This document shows positions 6,022 through 15,692 of a DNA stretch of 60,780 nt, in pieces. Position 1 is the stretch's first letter, and each line of letters begins with the position of its first letter. The notes beneath the pieces are model-generated. The model worked only from the letters and a program-made list of their open reading frames with translations. It was not told where the DNA came from and ran no database searches. This stretch comes from CAVQGF01 sp045807945. Lineage in GTDB: Bacteria; Acidobacteriota; Terriglobia; Terriglobales; Acidobacteriaceae. The stretch covers positions 1-60,780 of the forward strand of contig JBJMGI010000054.1 of NCBI GenBank assembly GCA_045807945.1. The letters run 5' to 3'. Both the position numbers and the translations under genes were made by a program.

Positions 6022-9000
6022 ATGGGCAAGACGCCCAAGCCTACTCACTCGCGCGACCCGAAACCCGCCAAGCCGGCAGATGCTGCCGAGGCGGCTCACT
6101 CTGCTAAGCCTAGAACGCTTTCACCGGAATCCGCCCGTCAGCTCTTCGATTTCGTCCAGAACGCGACGGACATGCTCTACCTGCAGGACACGCAAGGGAA
6201 TTTCACGTGGGTGAACGCAGCAGCCACTCGCATCATGGGCTATAGCTACGACGAAGCCACCAAGCTCAACATGGTGGACATAGTTGCTCCTGAGGATTGG
6301 GAGCTTGCGCGGGAGAAGGCGGCCCTCAAAGTCGCGGGCGAGTCAACGTCGTCCCAGTATCAACTCACGCTGATTGCGAAAGATGGGCGCAGGATTCCCG
6401 CCGAGGTCAGCACACAGCTGATCGTCGACAACGGGGTCGCTTACGTTCAAGGCATCGCGCGCGACATCAGCGACCGCAAGCAGGCTGAGCAGGACGCGCT
6501 CATCCAGAAAACCTATCTGGAAGAGCTGTTTGAAAATGCTCCCGAGGCTATTTTGGTCCTCGACACGCAAGATCGCGTGCAGCGCGTCAATCACGAATTC
6601 TCCGCGATGTTCGGATACACCCCGCAGGAGGCGGTGGGGAATTCTATCCATGACCTGATCGTTCCCACCGAGCAGTTGGAAGAGTCGAAGTTCTTTTCCG
6701 AAGCAACCGCCAAGGGCGGCAGGATCAATCGCGAGACCCGCCGCAAGCGCAAAGACGGCTCGCTGGTAGACGTTTCGATCCTGGGGACTCCCATTCGCTT
6801 CGGCGGAAAACAGCTCGGCGTGTATGCGATTTATCGCGACATCTCCGCTCGTAAGCAGGCGGAAGAAGCCGTCCGGCGCAGCGAACAGCACTACCGCACC
6901 GTGATTCAGGACGCCTCCGACATCATCTGCATCCTCGATGGGCAGGGAATCCTTCGCTTCAGCAGCCCGTCCCTCGAACGTTTACTGGGATACAGGAGCG
7001 AAGAGCTGATCGGCAAGTCGGGCTTTGCGATGATCCACCCCAACGACCAGGAGCGGGCGCAGCACGATTTCGCGGAATCCTGGCGAGGGATTGAGCTTGA
7101 GGCATTGGAGCTGCGGCTTCGCCACAAAGAAGGTCATTACATTCGCTTCGAGGCAGCGGCGAGTAAGCCACAAGACGATCGCCTGGTCGGGCAGATGGTC
7201 GTCAGCTTGCGGGACATCACGGAACGTTTAAACGCGCAGACTGCGCTGCGCGAATCTGAGATGCGTTACCGCCTGCTGTTCGAGCGCAACCTTGCGGGTG
7301 TCTTCCGCAGCACCGTGGACGGCAGATTCCTCGACTGCAATGACGCGTTCGCGCGTATGTACGGCTTCGAATCGCGGGAGGAGGTTCTGGGCCGCTCCGC
7401 GAAGGAGTTTTACCCGGACCCCACCGAACGGTCTGCCTTCATCGAAAAACTGCGGAAAGCCGGAGGGTTGCTCGATTGCGAGAGTCACGGCCGCAGGAAA
7501 GATGGCTCGGACGTCTGGGTGCTTGAAAACGTGACCTTGCTAAAGGGAAAAGACGGCGAGCCCGAATTCTTACAGGGCACCATGGTGGATATCACCGCCC
7601 GCAAGCGCGCCGAGCAAGTGCTGGTGAAGAACGACGAGCAGCTGCGGCGCCACAACAAAACCCTGGTCGAGCTCTCAAAGCGTAAGTCGATCACGTTGGG
7701 CGATGTACAAGCGGCGCTCCCGGAGATCACGGAAGCCGCGGCGAAGACGATCGAATCGACGCGGGCTTCTGTCTGGTTCTACACCCACGATCGCACCCGC
7801 GTGCGTTGTGCCGACATTTTCGATACTCGCACCGGCAAGCATTCGGAAGGACTCGAGCTGCCCAGTGCGGTCGACTCCCCTTACGTGCGTGCGCTCGAGG
7901 AGCATCGGACTATCGCGGCGAACGATGTCAGCTCCGATCCGCGCATGGCCGATTTTTTCCACGAGTATCTGCAGCCGAATGGAGTCACCGCGACTCTGGA
8001 TTCCCCTGTGCGCATCGCGGGAACTTTGGTGGGCGTGATCTGCCACGAGCAGACGGGTTCGCCGCGTGAGTGGACAGCGGAAGAAGAAAACTTCGCTGCA
8101 TCCATGGCTGACCTGGTGGCGCTCGCGGTGGAAGCTTCGGAGCGGCAGCAAAGCCAGCGTGCGCTCGCCGAGAGTGAAACAAAGTTCCGCGCAGTAGCGG
8201 AAACCGCCGCATCGGCAATCTATATCCACAACGGCGATCGGTTCTTGTATGTCAATCGAGCGAGCGAGATCATCTCCGGCTACAGCCGTGAAGAGCTCTT
8301 GCGGATGAATCCGTTTGGCCTCGCCCACCCCGATTTTCGTGAAGAATTAAGGCAGCGCACCATCGAGCGCCTCAAGGGCAGCTCGGTGTCGCCGTCGGTG
8401 GAATGCAAGATCCTGAGCAAGCAAGGCAAGCCGCTCTGGGTAGAACTCTCGGCAACCAGCATTCAGTTTGAAGGTGGACAGGCGGTCCTGGCCACACTGT
8501 TCGACATCACCGAACGGAAGAACGCGGAGAAGCTTCAGTCCGCGTTGTACCGCATCGCGGAAGAAAGCAGCCGCGCCAAAAATCTGGACGATCTTTATCC
8601 GGTGCTGCACGGCATCGTCTCTGAGCTGATGTATGCCAAGAACTTCTACATCGCCCTGTACGATCCCGCGAAGCAGACGGTCCGTTTCCCCTATTTCGTG
8701 GATGAAGCCGAGGAGCGGCCTGAAGGAGATATGCCGGTAGGCAAGGGGCTCACGGAATATGTCCTGCGGACCGGCAAGCCGCTGCTGTTCTCTCCGGAAG
8801 CGCCGGATTCCCGCACGCAGCTCGGAGTTTTCCAGCCGATCGGCCCTGCGTCCGTGGATTGGCTGGGCGTTCCTCTTAAAAAAGAGGGCGTTGCATTCGG
8901 TGTGTTGACAGTGCAGAGCTACACCGAAAAGGTAAGGTTTACGCACGCGGAAGTCGAGATCCTGAACTTCGTCTCGCAGCAGGTTGCGAATGCGCTTGAG

Positions 9001-10560
9001 CGCAAGCGCGCTGAGGATGCGCTGCGCGAATCGGAAATGCGAAACCGCTCGCTGGTGCAGAGCGCCGTTTACGGAATCTACCGCTCGAGCATTGAAGACA
9101 AATTCCTCGATGTGAATCCGGCACTGGTCACCATGCTGGCATATGACAGCGCGCAAGAGGTCCTCGAGTTAAGTCTCGCGAGAGATGTGTACGTGGAACC
9201 GGAAGAGCGCACAAGGCTGGTGCAGCAGTACCAGAGGAACCAGCAGATCAGCGGTGTCGAAGTTCGATGGAAGCGCCGCGACGGGAAGGCCATCATTGTT
9301 CGGCTGAGCGGTCGCGCCATTACCGACAGTGAAGGAAAAACCGTCTACTTCGAGATGATCGCCGAAGATGTGACCGAGCGGCGCGCTCTCGAGGAGCAGC
9401 TGCGGCAATCGCAAAAGATGGAAGCAGTGGGACGCCTCGCCGGAGGCGTCGCGCATGACTTTAATAACCTGCTGACTGTGATTCGCGGGTACAGCGAGCT
9501 GATCTTAAGCCAGCTTGGCCCCGGCGAGCCCTTGCAGGCCGAAGTGGAAGAAGTCCGCAAGGCCGCGGACCGCGCCGCGCTGCTCACGCAACAATTGCTG
9601 GCATTCAGCCGCAAGCAGGTCCTGGCTCCGAAGGTGCTCGATCTCAATACGGTGGTCACGAACATGGACCGCCTCATGCGCCGCTTGCTGGGCGAAGACG
9701 TAAACCTGATCACCAAACTCGATGGGAGCCTCGGACGCACTAAGGCCGATCCGGGCCAGATCGAGCAAGTGATCATGAACCTTGCCGTCAACGCGCGCGA
9801 CGCAATGCCCGAAGGCGGCACGGTCACTATCGAGACCGGGAACGTAGCACTCGACGAATTTCAATCGAGAGAGTTCGCAGTCGCTGCCGGAATGTACGTC
9901 CTGCTGTGCTTCAGCGACACGGGACACGGAATGGATCAGGAGACGCGCGCCCGCGTCTTCGAGCCGTTCTTCACAACCAAGGAACAGGGCAAGGGAACTG
10001 GCCTGGGGCTCTCGACGGTATACGGCATCGTGAAGCAGAGCGGTGGCTACATTTGGGTCTACAGTGAGCCCGGACTCGGCACCACGTTCAAGGTCTATCT
10101 GCCGACCGCGGCGGAGCAGGTGGAAAAGCGCGTGACAGAAGCGTCGCCCGCGGCAATGCGCCGCGGCTCTGAGACCATCCTGCTGGTGGAAGACGAAGAC
10201 GGCGTTCGCACACTTATCAAACAATTACTGCAGCGCCAGGGATATACCGTGATCGAAACCCGCCATGGCGGTGAAGCCATGCGCGAATGTGAGCGCTACG
10301 AATCCCCTATCCACCTTCTGCTTACCGACGTGGTGCTGACGCAGATGAATGGGCGCGACCTTGCCCAGAAGCTTCTGCCGATGAGGCCCGAGATGAAAGT
10401 GTTATTCATGTCGGGATATTCGGAAGAGGCCATCGCACAGCATGGCGTCCTCAATCCCGGGGCGGAGTTCCTGCAGAAGCCCTTCACGACCGAAGCGTTG
10501 ATCCGCAAAGTGCGCGACATGCTGGACGCATCTATGCACGCCGCAGCGGCCAGCAATTAA
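6022..10560 (+). CDS. Multi-PAS/GAF hybrid sensor histidine kinase with receiver domain
   Basis: This is a 1512-residue soluble kinase. Approximate order: PAS1 38-152, PAS2 163-276, PAS3 293-399, PAS4 414-523, GAF1 551-709, PAS5 722-830, GAF2 838-993, PAS6 1006-1116, HisKA with phosphoacceptor H1145 (GGVAHDFNN), HATPase with N-box NLAVNARDAM and G-boxes SDTGHGM and GKGTGLGLS, then a receiver domain with acidic pocket E1390/D1391, phosphoacceptor D1436 (LLTDVV) and K1486 (QKPF). Several PAS modules end in the typical DIT/DIS-(E/A)RK linker. There is no membrane segment or signal peptide, so sensing is cytoplasmic. AGGAG lies 8 bases before ATG 6022. No response regulator or output gene is adjacent. 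The signal sensed is unknown. Confidence 0.95.
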   Translation: MGKTPKPTHSRDPKPAKPADAAEAAHSAKPRTLSPESARQLFDFVQNATDMLYLQDTQGNFTWVNAAATRIMGYSYDEATKLNMVDIVAPEDWELAREKAALKVAGESTSSQYQLTLIAKDGRRIPAEVSTQLIVDNGVAYVQGIARDISDRKQAEQDALIQKTYLEELFENAPEAILVLDTQDRVQRVNHEFSAMFGYTPQEAVGNSIHDLIVPTEQLEESKFFSEATAKGGRINRETRRKRKDGSLVDVSILGTPIRFGGKQLGVYAIYRDISARKQAEEAVRRSEQHYRTVIQDASDIICILDGQGILRFSSPSLERLLGYRSEELIGKSGFAMIHPNDQERAQHDFAESWRGIELEALELRLRHKEGHYIRFEAAASKPQDDRLVGQMVVSLRDITERLNAQTALRESEMRYRLLFERNLAGVFRSTVDGRFLDCNDAFARMYGFESREEVLGRSAKEFYPDPTERSAFIEKLRKAGGLLDCESHGRRKDGSDVWVLENVTLLKGKDGEPEFLQGTMVDITARKRAEQVLVKNDEQLRRHNKTLVELSKRKSITLGDVQAALPEITEAAAKTIESTRASVWFYTHDRTRVRCADIFDTRTGKHSEGLELPSAVDSPYVRALEEHRTIAANDVSSDPRMADFFHEYLQPNGVTATLDSPVRIAGTLVGVICHEQTGSPREWTAEEENFAASMADLVALAVEASERQQSQRALAESETKFRAVAETAASAIYIHNGDRFLYVNRASEIISGYSREELLRMNPFGLAHPDFREELRQRTIERLKGSSVSPSVECKILSKQGKPLWVELSATSIQFEGGQAVLATLFDITERKNAEKLQSALYRIAEESSRAKNLDDLYPVLHGIVSELMYAKNFYIALYDPAKQTVRFPYFVDEAEERPEGDMPVGKGLTEYVLRTGKPLLFSPEAPDSRTQLGVFQPIGPASVDWLGVPLKKEGVAFGVLTVQSYTEKVRFTHAEVEILNFVSQQVANALERKRAEDALRESEMRNRSLVQSAVYGIYRSSIEDKFLDVNPALVTMLAYDSAQEVLELSLARDVYVEPEERTRLVQQYQRNQQISGVEVRWKRRDGKAIIVRLSGRAITDSEGKTVYFEMIAEDVTERRALEEQLRQSQKMEAVGRLAGGVAHDFNNLLTVIRGYSELILSQLGPGEPLQAEVEEVRKAADRAALLTQQLLAFSRKQVLAPKVLDLNTVVTNMDRLMRRLLGEDVNLITKLDGSLGRTKADPGQIEQVIMNLAVNARDAMPEGGTVTIETGNVALDEFQSREFAVAAGMYVLLCFSDTGHGMDQETRARVFEPFFTTKEQGKGTGLGLSTVYGIVKQSGGYIWVYSEPGLGTTFKVYLPTAAEQVEKRVTEASPAAMRRGSETILLVEDEDGVRTLIKQLLQRQGYTVIETRHGGEAMRECERYESPIHLLLTDVVLTQMNGRDLAQKLLPMRPEMKVLFMSGYSEEAIAQHGVLNPGAEFLQKPFTTEALIRKVRDMLDASMHAAAASN

Positions 10561-10569
10561 CTTTTAGAT

Positions 10570-11070
10570 TTAGTGAGAAGAGCCGGAGCGGCCCGCAGCT
10601 TCGGAGGGATTCTTTTCCGCGGGAAGAGCAGGAGCCGTCGTCATAGCGGTCGCAGCCGTATCCGGATTGATCAACCCGTCATTGCTCGGCCCCAAGCCCA
10701 GTTTAATGATGGCGCGCGAGTCCGGCACCACCTTGGTTTGCCAGCCGTTGTCCTGCTGATACTTGATCATGGCGTTCTTAGTGCGGTCGTCCCACTTTCC
10801 CGTCGGCTCGCCGTCCAAATATTTTTCCCGGATCAGAGCTTCTTGAATGTCCGTTGCACGCTTGGCGTCGATGTCTTTCTGTCCGCGCTTTTTCCATGAG
10901 CCATGCGAATGCCGTTTTGATTTCGCGTGATGCACCTTGCTGGAATGGCTGGTAGCAGAAACATGTTGGCTGGTAGTGCGCGAGGTCGCGGCCGAAGACG
11001 TGCCTGCCCCTATTAGCGAGATCGCCACTACGGCAGTCGTCATCAGCATGATTCGCGAGATTTTACGCAT
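10570..11070 (-). CDS. Secreted protein with peptidoglycan-binding-like domain
   Basis: From ATG 11070 this is 166 residues. It has a signal peptide (VVAISLIGAGTSSAA region), a Ser/His/Lys-rich low-complexity stretch (about residues 25-60), and then a PG_binding_1-like helical domain (DIQEALIREKYLDGEPTG, then WDDRTKNAMIKYQQ). The tail is Ala/Pro-rich. Such domains anchor proteins to peptidoglycan, and no catalytic domain is present. An alternative ATG at 11106 would put 12 residues in front of the signal peptide. The gene follows htrA on the same strand but a strong hairpin at 11115-11156 lies between. It ends 9 bases from the convergent kinase gene. Confidence 0.78.
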   Translation of the reverse strand: MRKISRIMLMTTAVVAISLIGAGTSSAATSRTTSQHVSATSHSSKVHHAKSKRHSHGSWKKRGQKDIDAKRATDIQEALIREKYLDGEPTGKWDDRTKNAMIKYQQDNGWQTKVVPDSRAIIKLGLGPSNDGLINPDTAATAMTTAPALPAEKNPSEAAGRSGSSH

Positions 11071-11114
11071 CGAAACCAACCCACACCTCTTGAAAAATGT
11101 TCCCAAAATGCAGC

Positions 11115-11156
11115 GTGGCGTCGAGCATCATTTCACGTTTGGATGCCCGACGCCAC
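11115..11156 (-). terminator. Hairpin between htrA and the peptidoglycan-binding gene
   Basis: GTGGCGTCG (11115-11123) pairs perfectly with CGACGCCAC (11148-11156), and GCATC (11125-11129) pairs with GATGC (11142-11146) inside. On the minus strand a short TTTT follows six bases later. It may terminate or attenuate htrA transcription ahead of the next gene. The short T-run makes full termination doubtful. Confidence 0.5.
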
Positions 11157-11178
11157 TCCGGTGTTCACCTAGGTAATG

Positions 11179-12798
11179 TTACGGAAGTGTACCGCCCAGG
11201 AAGATGGTGCCCGCGTTGCGCCCGCGTCCCTGACGCACCAGGAAGACCACATCCTGGCCGCTCTTCAGGTTCGCTTGGATCTTGCGGAAATCATCTTCAT
11301 TGTTGACCGGCTGCTTGTTCACTTCGAGGATCACATCGCCGCGTCCCAGGCCAACATCTTCGGCGAAGGAATTCGGCTTCACGTCCTGAACGATCACGCC
11401 CTTACCAGCCGGCGCGCCAAGGCGATCGGCCAAGTCGCCAGAAAGCGGCTTCACCGTGATGCCCAGCTTGCTCTCGGTTGGCTGTTCCTGATCGTTAGTG
11501 TCTTCGTCAGTGCCGAGGCGGTCGCTGAACAGCTTGGAGCGGTCGGCGATGCTCACCGAAGTCTCAGCCTCCTTGCCGTTCCGCATATAGCTGATCTTCG
11601 CCTTGCTTCCCGGAGGCAGGTTCGAGATCTCGTTCACCAACTCGTTACCATTGCTGACTTTTTTGCCGTTAACAGCTGTGATCGCGTCTCCGGTCTTCAG
11701 GCCGGCTTGATCCGCCGGACCACCCGGACGCACATTCGCCACAATCACGCCTGAGTTCACGCCGTAAACGCGTGCAATAGCGGGGCTGGGTTGCGCGTTG
11801 AACTCGATACCGATCGAGCCACGAGTGACTTTGTGTTCAGGACCGATCAGTTTGTTGTAGACGGTGCGGACTGTGTTCGCCGGCATTGCAAAGCCGACAC
11901 CTTGATACCCCTGCGACTCAGTGAAAATTGCGGTGTTGATACCGATCACGTCGCCATCCATGTCAACCAGTGGGCCGCCGGAGTTTCCCGGGTTGATGGC
12001 CGCGTCCGTCTGAATGAACGATTGGAACTGGCGCTGCGGAACGATGTCGCGGCCTTTCGCCGAAACGATCCCCGCGGTTACGGTGGATTGCAATCCGAAC
12101 GGGCTGCCGATCGCGAGGACCCAGTCGCCTACGTTAGAGGAATCGGAATCGCCTAGCTTCGCTGCTGGAAGTGATTCCTTCGCATCGATCTTGATCACCG
12201 CCAAGTCGGTTTCTTTGTCCACACCGATAACTTTGGCGTCGCGCAGCGTGCCCGGAGGATCGTTCTGCAGTTGCACGCGGACGCGGTCAGCGCGGTCGAC
12301 CACGTGTTCGTTGGTGATGATGTAGCCCTTCGGGTCAACGATCACGCCTGATCCCAAGCTGCGCTCGTGAACACCGCCATCGGGTCCTACATCGCCGCCC
12401 TGGAAATCGCCGCCGCCACCACCCTGGCCACCGAAGAAGCGGTCAAAGAAGTCCTGCATCGACTGATCGTCACCACCGCCACCCCCACTACCCCCGCCAG
12501 GCGCACGGCGCCCCTTGCGGGTAGGAGGCTTGATAGTCGAATCGGTGTTGATGTTCACCACCGAGGGCTCGATCCGTTTGGCGATCTGAGCAAAGGTTGA
12601 GGAAAGTTGTTTCGGGGCTGGCGCAGCGAGCGGCGTCGCATCATCGGAGCTGAATCCGGCGAACGCCTTGCCCTTCCCGCTGTGACTGGCGACCGTTCCG
12701 ATCAAAATTCCTAGCGCCAGGGTCGCGACCACGGTCAAAGTGGACCCCAAGCGATTTGCCTTCAGGCGTTGAGAAAATGCGCGTAAGCGCGAGTTCAT
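11179..12798 (-). CDS. HtrA/Deg-family periplasmic serine protease
   Basis: This 539-residue protease/chaperone handles misfolded envelope proteins. It has an N-terminal membrane anchor or uncleaved signal (about 20-38), a trypsin-like domain with catalytic triad H165 (TNEHVVD), D198 (ETDLAV) and S273 (GNSGGP), and two PDZ domains (about 320-410 and 440-535). Between anchor and protease domain lies a very Gly-rich loop (about 100-142) around QDFFDRFFGG, the LA-loop region seen in DegP/MucD relatives. AAGGAG lies 8 bases before ATG 12798, and a perfect TATAAT lies about 30 bases upstream. I do not see a clear sigma-E type -35. The last residues (IFLGGTLP) end just past PDZ2, which is normal. 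Confidence 0.95.
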   Translation of the reverse strand: MNSRLRAFSQRLKANRLGSTLTVVATLALGILIGTVASHSGKGKAFAGFSSDDATPLAAPAPKQLSSTFAQIAKRIEPSVVNINTDSTIKPPTRKGRRAPGGGSGGGGGDDQSMQDFFDRFFGGQGGGGGDFQGGDVGPDGGVHERSLGSGVIVDPKGYIITNEHVVDRADRVRVQLQNDPPGTLRDAKVIGVDKETDLAVIKIDAKESLPAAKLGDSDSSNVGDWVLAIGSPFGLQSTVTAGIVSAKGRDIVPQRQFQSFIQTDAAINPGNSGGPLVDMDGDVIGINTAIFTESQGYQGVGFAMPANTVRTVYNKLIGPEHKVTRGSIGIEFNAQPSPAIARVYGVNSGVIVANVRPGGPADQAGLKTGDAITAVNGKKVSNGNELVNEISNLPPGSKAKISYMRNGKEAETSVSIADRSKLFSDRLGTDEDTNDQEQPTESKLGITVKPLSGDLADRLGAPAGKGVIVQDVKPNSFAEDVGLGRGDVILEVNKQPVNNEDDFRKIQANLKSGQDVVFLVRQGRGRNAGTIFLGGTLP

Positions 12799-12827
12799 TC
12801 GTGCTTCTCCTTATGAGTGCCGTAAAA

Positions 12828-12833
12828 ATTATA
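12828..12833 (-). promoter_or_regulatory. Probable -10 element of the htrA promoter
   Basis: TATAAT is read on the minus strand 30 bases before the htrA start. The hexamer 17 bases upstream (GCGCTC) is a poor -35, so another factor or an alternative sigma may be involved. Confidence 0.4.
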
Positions 12834-12938
12834 CCTATGCAGGTAGGATAGAGCGCTCGGGACGGTTCCCGGAGCTGCCTACATCGTTTAGACGCCAAAT
12901 CCGGCACTTTCGTTATCCTGACGAGCCTCTGGAAGTGG

Positions 12939-13883
12939 CTATTGGGTGCCAATGGTGTGTCCGGTGGTGGCCAAAGACGCGCCCTCGCTCTCAATAGGGT
13001 GGCCCAAAAGCTCGGAGGTAAGGATTCCTGCCAAAATCAGCACCGCACCGGCGCCAGCCCGCCAGCCGAGGCGTTCGCCGTAGATGATGAATGAGGTGAT
13101 CCAGGCAAACACCGGCTCTAGCGCGAAGATGAGCGCCGTATTTGTGGCTGCCATGAACTGCTGCGCCCACGCCTGAACCGTGAACGCAGCCCCGGTCCCC
13201 AGCAATCCAGTAATGACTATGGCCGTGATCAGCCGGGGCGTAAATTCCACGTGAGGATGCTCGATCACAGGGGTGCTTATAAACATCAGCGTGGCAGCGG
13301 TGATGGTTTGTAGGAAAGCTATCTGCTCAAAGGGGTGACGACGCGTCGCATGTCCCAGAAAGATGATTTGAAAGCCAAAGCTGATGGCGCAGCCCAAGGT
13401 CAGCAGGTCACCGCGATTCACACTGGCAAAGTCGCCGAGCGGCTTGCCTGCCTCTGCGGGCACTGTCAAAAGAAACAGTCCCACGAAAGCAGCCGCGACG
13501 CCGATCAGTGTCCAGCGATTCGTCTTCTTGCGCCAGAACAGGACCAAAAAGATCGGCACGAGTACGACGGAGACGCCCGTCAGGAACGCTGATTTGGACG
13601 GGGTTGTATAGATCAGACCTTGTGTTTGGAATTCATATCCCGCCCAGAGGAACGCTCCGGCAATGATGCCGTCGCGCACCGTTGCCGCCGAAATGCCGCG
13701 AAGCTTCCCACGCAAAAGAAAAACTAGTCCCAGCGCGAACGCCGCGAACGCCATGCGCACAGCGTTAAACAGCATGGCGGAGGTGAGCCCGCGGTCGAGA
13801 ACGTCTTTGATCTCGGCGAAAGTGGCGCCCCAGACCAGCGTTGTGAGGATCAGAAGAATGTGGGCTTTAAGCGAGCGGGACAA
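12939..13883 (-). CDS. EamA/DMT-family transporter
   Basis: This 314-residue inner-membrane protein has about ten hydrophobic segments arranged as two EamA repeats. TLVWGATFAEIKDVL opens the first and ALEPVFAWITSFIIYGERL lies in the second, matching the family's Glu-Pro and (Y/F)GE motifs. DMT proteins usually export amino acids or other small metabolites; the substrate is not predictable. The start is TTG 13883, immediately after the TGA of the upstream amidohydrolase. GAGG lies 8 bases before it, so translation is coupled. It is the last gene of a run LeuA-like, M20 peptidase, amidohydrolase, EamA, which suggests a role in moving a product or substrate of that set. Confidence 0.88.
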   Translation of the reverse strand: MSRSLKAHILLILTTLVWGATFAEIKDVLDRGLTSAMLFNAVRMAFAAFALGLVFLLRGKLRGISAATVRDGIIAGAFLWAGYEFQTQGLIYTTPSKSAFLTGVSVVLVPIFLVLFWRKKTNRWTLIGVAAAFVGLFLLTVPAEAGKPLGDFASVNRGDLLTLGCAISFGFQIIFLGHATRRHPFEQIAFLQTITAATLMFISTPVIEHPHVEFTPRLITAIVITGLLGTGAAFTVQAWAQQFMAATNTALIFALEPVFAWITSFIIYGERLGWRAGAGAVLILAGILTSELLGHPIESEGASLATTGHTIGTQ

Positions 13884-15644
13884 TCACTTGGCCTCGTAAA
13901 CGGTTTTCCCGCCCAAAACCGTGCGCAATACCTTCGTCTTAAGGATCTCTTCCGGCGCAACTTTGGTGATGTCGCGGTCAAGCACCACAAAATCAGCGAG
14001 CATTCCCGGAGCAAGCGTCCCCTTGTCGTGATCGCTGAAGTCGGCGAAAGCTGCGCCGCTGGTGTAAGCGGCGATAGCTTCATCGATGGTCAGCTTCTCC
14101 TGCGGATAATATTCTTTCGTCCCCGCCTCATTCTTGCGGGTGATCGCCGCGTATATTCCGCGGAACGGCGTGAGCGGCTCCACCGGATAATCTGTGCCGA
14201 ATGCCAGTGGCAGTTTGTTCTCCAGCGCGGACTTCCACGCATACGAATTTTTCGCACGCTCGGGGCCAAGCCGCTGCTCCGCCCAATTCATATCGGTTAG
14301 CAAATGGCACGGCTGCATGGACATGATCAGCTCGATTTGCGCCGCCCGCTTCAGCAGATCAGGATTCGTGACCTGCGCATGCTCCACGCGGAAGCTGTGG
14401 AAGTCGGGCAGCTTCTCTCCGGGAGTGTGCCGTTGCTTCATATCGTTGGCTGCGGCCTCGAATGCGTTCAGCGCCATCTCGAAAGCGCGATCGCCGATGG
14501 CGTGGAAGGTAAGCCCGAAGCCGGCCCGCAACCGCTCAATCGCCATTTGGTTCAGCTGGTCCTGCTTGTAATACGGGATACCGGTGTTCTTGGGATCATC
14601 GGCATACGGCGCGAGGAGCGCAGCGGTACGCGATCCGAGCGAACCATCAAGATATCCCTTAAGCGCGCCGGTATGAAGCATGGGGTCATTGGTCGGGTGA
14701 TGCGCGCGATGCTCGGTGAGCACGTTCACCGGTGCATTGAACGGCAGCCACTCCGTGATGCGCGCTGTCAGCTTGCCCTGGTTCTCGAGTTCCTCGTAAA
14801 TCAGGAAAAACTTCCACTCGCTCGGGTCTTGCGGGTTGACCGGCGGCTCTTGGATCGACGTGAGCCCGAATCGTGCGGCTTCGGCGAGTGCATCCTCGAC
14901 AGCTTTGCGGCGCTGTTCGATCGTCGGCTGGGGAATCTTCGCCTGCAACGCTTCCTTCGCAGTCTCACGCAGGATCCCGGTCGGCTCGCCGTCAGGGTTG
15001 CGGTCGATCTTGCCGCCCTGCGGGTCGGGAGTGTTGCGATCAATGCCCGCGAATTTCAGCGCGGCAGAATTCGCAACGCCGATGTGGCCATCGACACGAA
15101 CGAAGAACGCAGGATGGCCGCCGGTGACGGCATCAAGATCCTGACGCGTTGGCAAAGTTTGGTTCTGCCACTTCGTATGGTCCCATCCCCGGCCCTGCAT
15201 CCACCCGCCGGCCGGAGTTTGCTTCTGTTTGGCAGCGATGCGCGCCTTCATGTCTTCGAGCGACGTCGCGGTCGTCAGGTCTACGTGCTGCATCTCCAGG
15301 CCACCCGACCAAAGATGATTGTGCGCATCGTTGAAGCCAGGCATCACGAAGGCGCCATGCAGGTCGATCTGCTTGGTCTTTGGGCCGGCGAGTTTGCGAA
15401 TCGGGTCGTTCATGCCCACTTGGACGATGCGACCGTCGCGAACTGCCAAAGCCTGCGGACGATCGCCGACAAACGAGAAATTGATTCCTGAATGAATTCG
15501 GCTACTTTGCATTTCGTAACCGTTGCTTCCGGACCAATAGACAGATCCGTTGTAGAAGATCGCGTCAGGCGCAGGTTGGGACTTAGTATCGGCACCCATA
15601 GCCAATACTGCAGCGCCGAAAATAACCAAGATAATTGCCTTCAT
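13884..15644 (-). CDS. YtcJ-like amidohydrolase, exported
   Basis: This 586-residue metal-dependent amidohydrolase is of the amidohydrolase_3/YtcJ type. A signal peptide (1-17, ending VLAMGA) is followed by the N-terminal beta-sandwich, then MPGFNDAHNHLW with the metal-binding HxH, GWMQGRGWDHTKW typical of the family, FHAIGDRAFE, FRVEHAQV, FGTDYPVEP with the metal-binding Asp, and the C-terminal VLDRDI sandwich strand. The substrate is probably an amide or cyclic amide but is not known. It lies between an M20 peptidase and an EamA transporter on the same strand. Its ATG is preceded by an unusual triple decamer repeat (15655-15681) and only a weak Shine-Dalgarno. Confidence 0.9.
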   Translation of the reverse strand: MKAIILVIFGAAVLAMGADTKSQPAPDAIFYNGSVYWSGSNGYEMQSSRIHSGINFSFVGDRPQALAVRDGRIVQVGMNDPIRKLAGPKTKQIDLHGAFVMPGFNDAHNHLWSGGLEMQHVDLTTATSLEDMKARIAAKQKQTPAGGWMQGRGWDHTKWQNQTLPTRQDLDAVTGGHPAFFVRVDGHIGVANSAALKFAGIDRNTPDPQGGKIDRNPDGEPTGILRETAKEALQAKIPQPTIEQRRKAVEDALAEAARFGLTSIQEPPVNPQDPSEWKFFLIYEELENQGKLTARITEWLPFNAPVNVLTEHRAHHPTNDPMLHTGALKGYLDGSLGSRTAALLAPYADDPKNTGIPYYKQDQLNQMAIERLRAGFGLTFHAIGDRAFEMALNAFEAAANDMKQRHTPGEKLPDFHSFRVEHAQVTNPDLLKRAAQIELIMSMQPCHLLTDMNWAEQRLGPERAKNSYAWKSALENKLPLAFGTDYPVEPLTPFRGIYAAITRKNEAGTKEYYPQEKLTIDEAIAAYTSGAAFADFSDHDKGTLAPGMLADFVVLDRDITKVAPEEILKTKVLRTVLGGKTVYEAK

Positions 15645-15654
15645 TTGTTTTTTG

Positions 15655-15681
15655 ATCCGCGTTCATCCGCGTGAATCCGCG
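15655..15681. repeat. Triple tandem decamer with ATCCGCG core
   Basis: ATCCGCG occurs at 15655, 15665 and 15675 with an exact 10-base period and differing 3-base spacers. It fills most of the 48-base gap between the M20 peptidase stop and the amidohydrolase start. It might be an operator with one site per helical turn, or a dispersed repeat. Confidence 0.55.
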
Positions 15682-15692
15682 GCGAATGAATT

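Noticed and set aside
8347..9156. 269-codon minus-strand frame in the kinase gene
   Set aside because: Antisense shadow inside GAF2 of the histidine kinase, which is intact on the other strand.
14304..15491. 395-codon plus-strand frame
   Set aside because: It lies entirely antisense to the YtcJ-like amidohydrolase, whose motifs are intact. The frame is Arg/Leu-rich and shows no domain.
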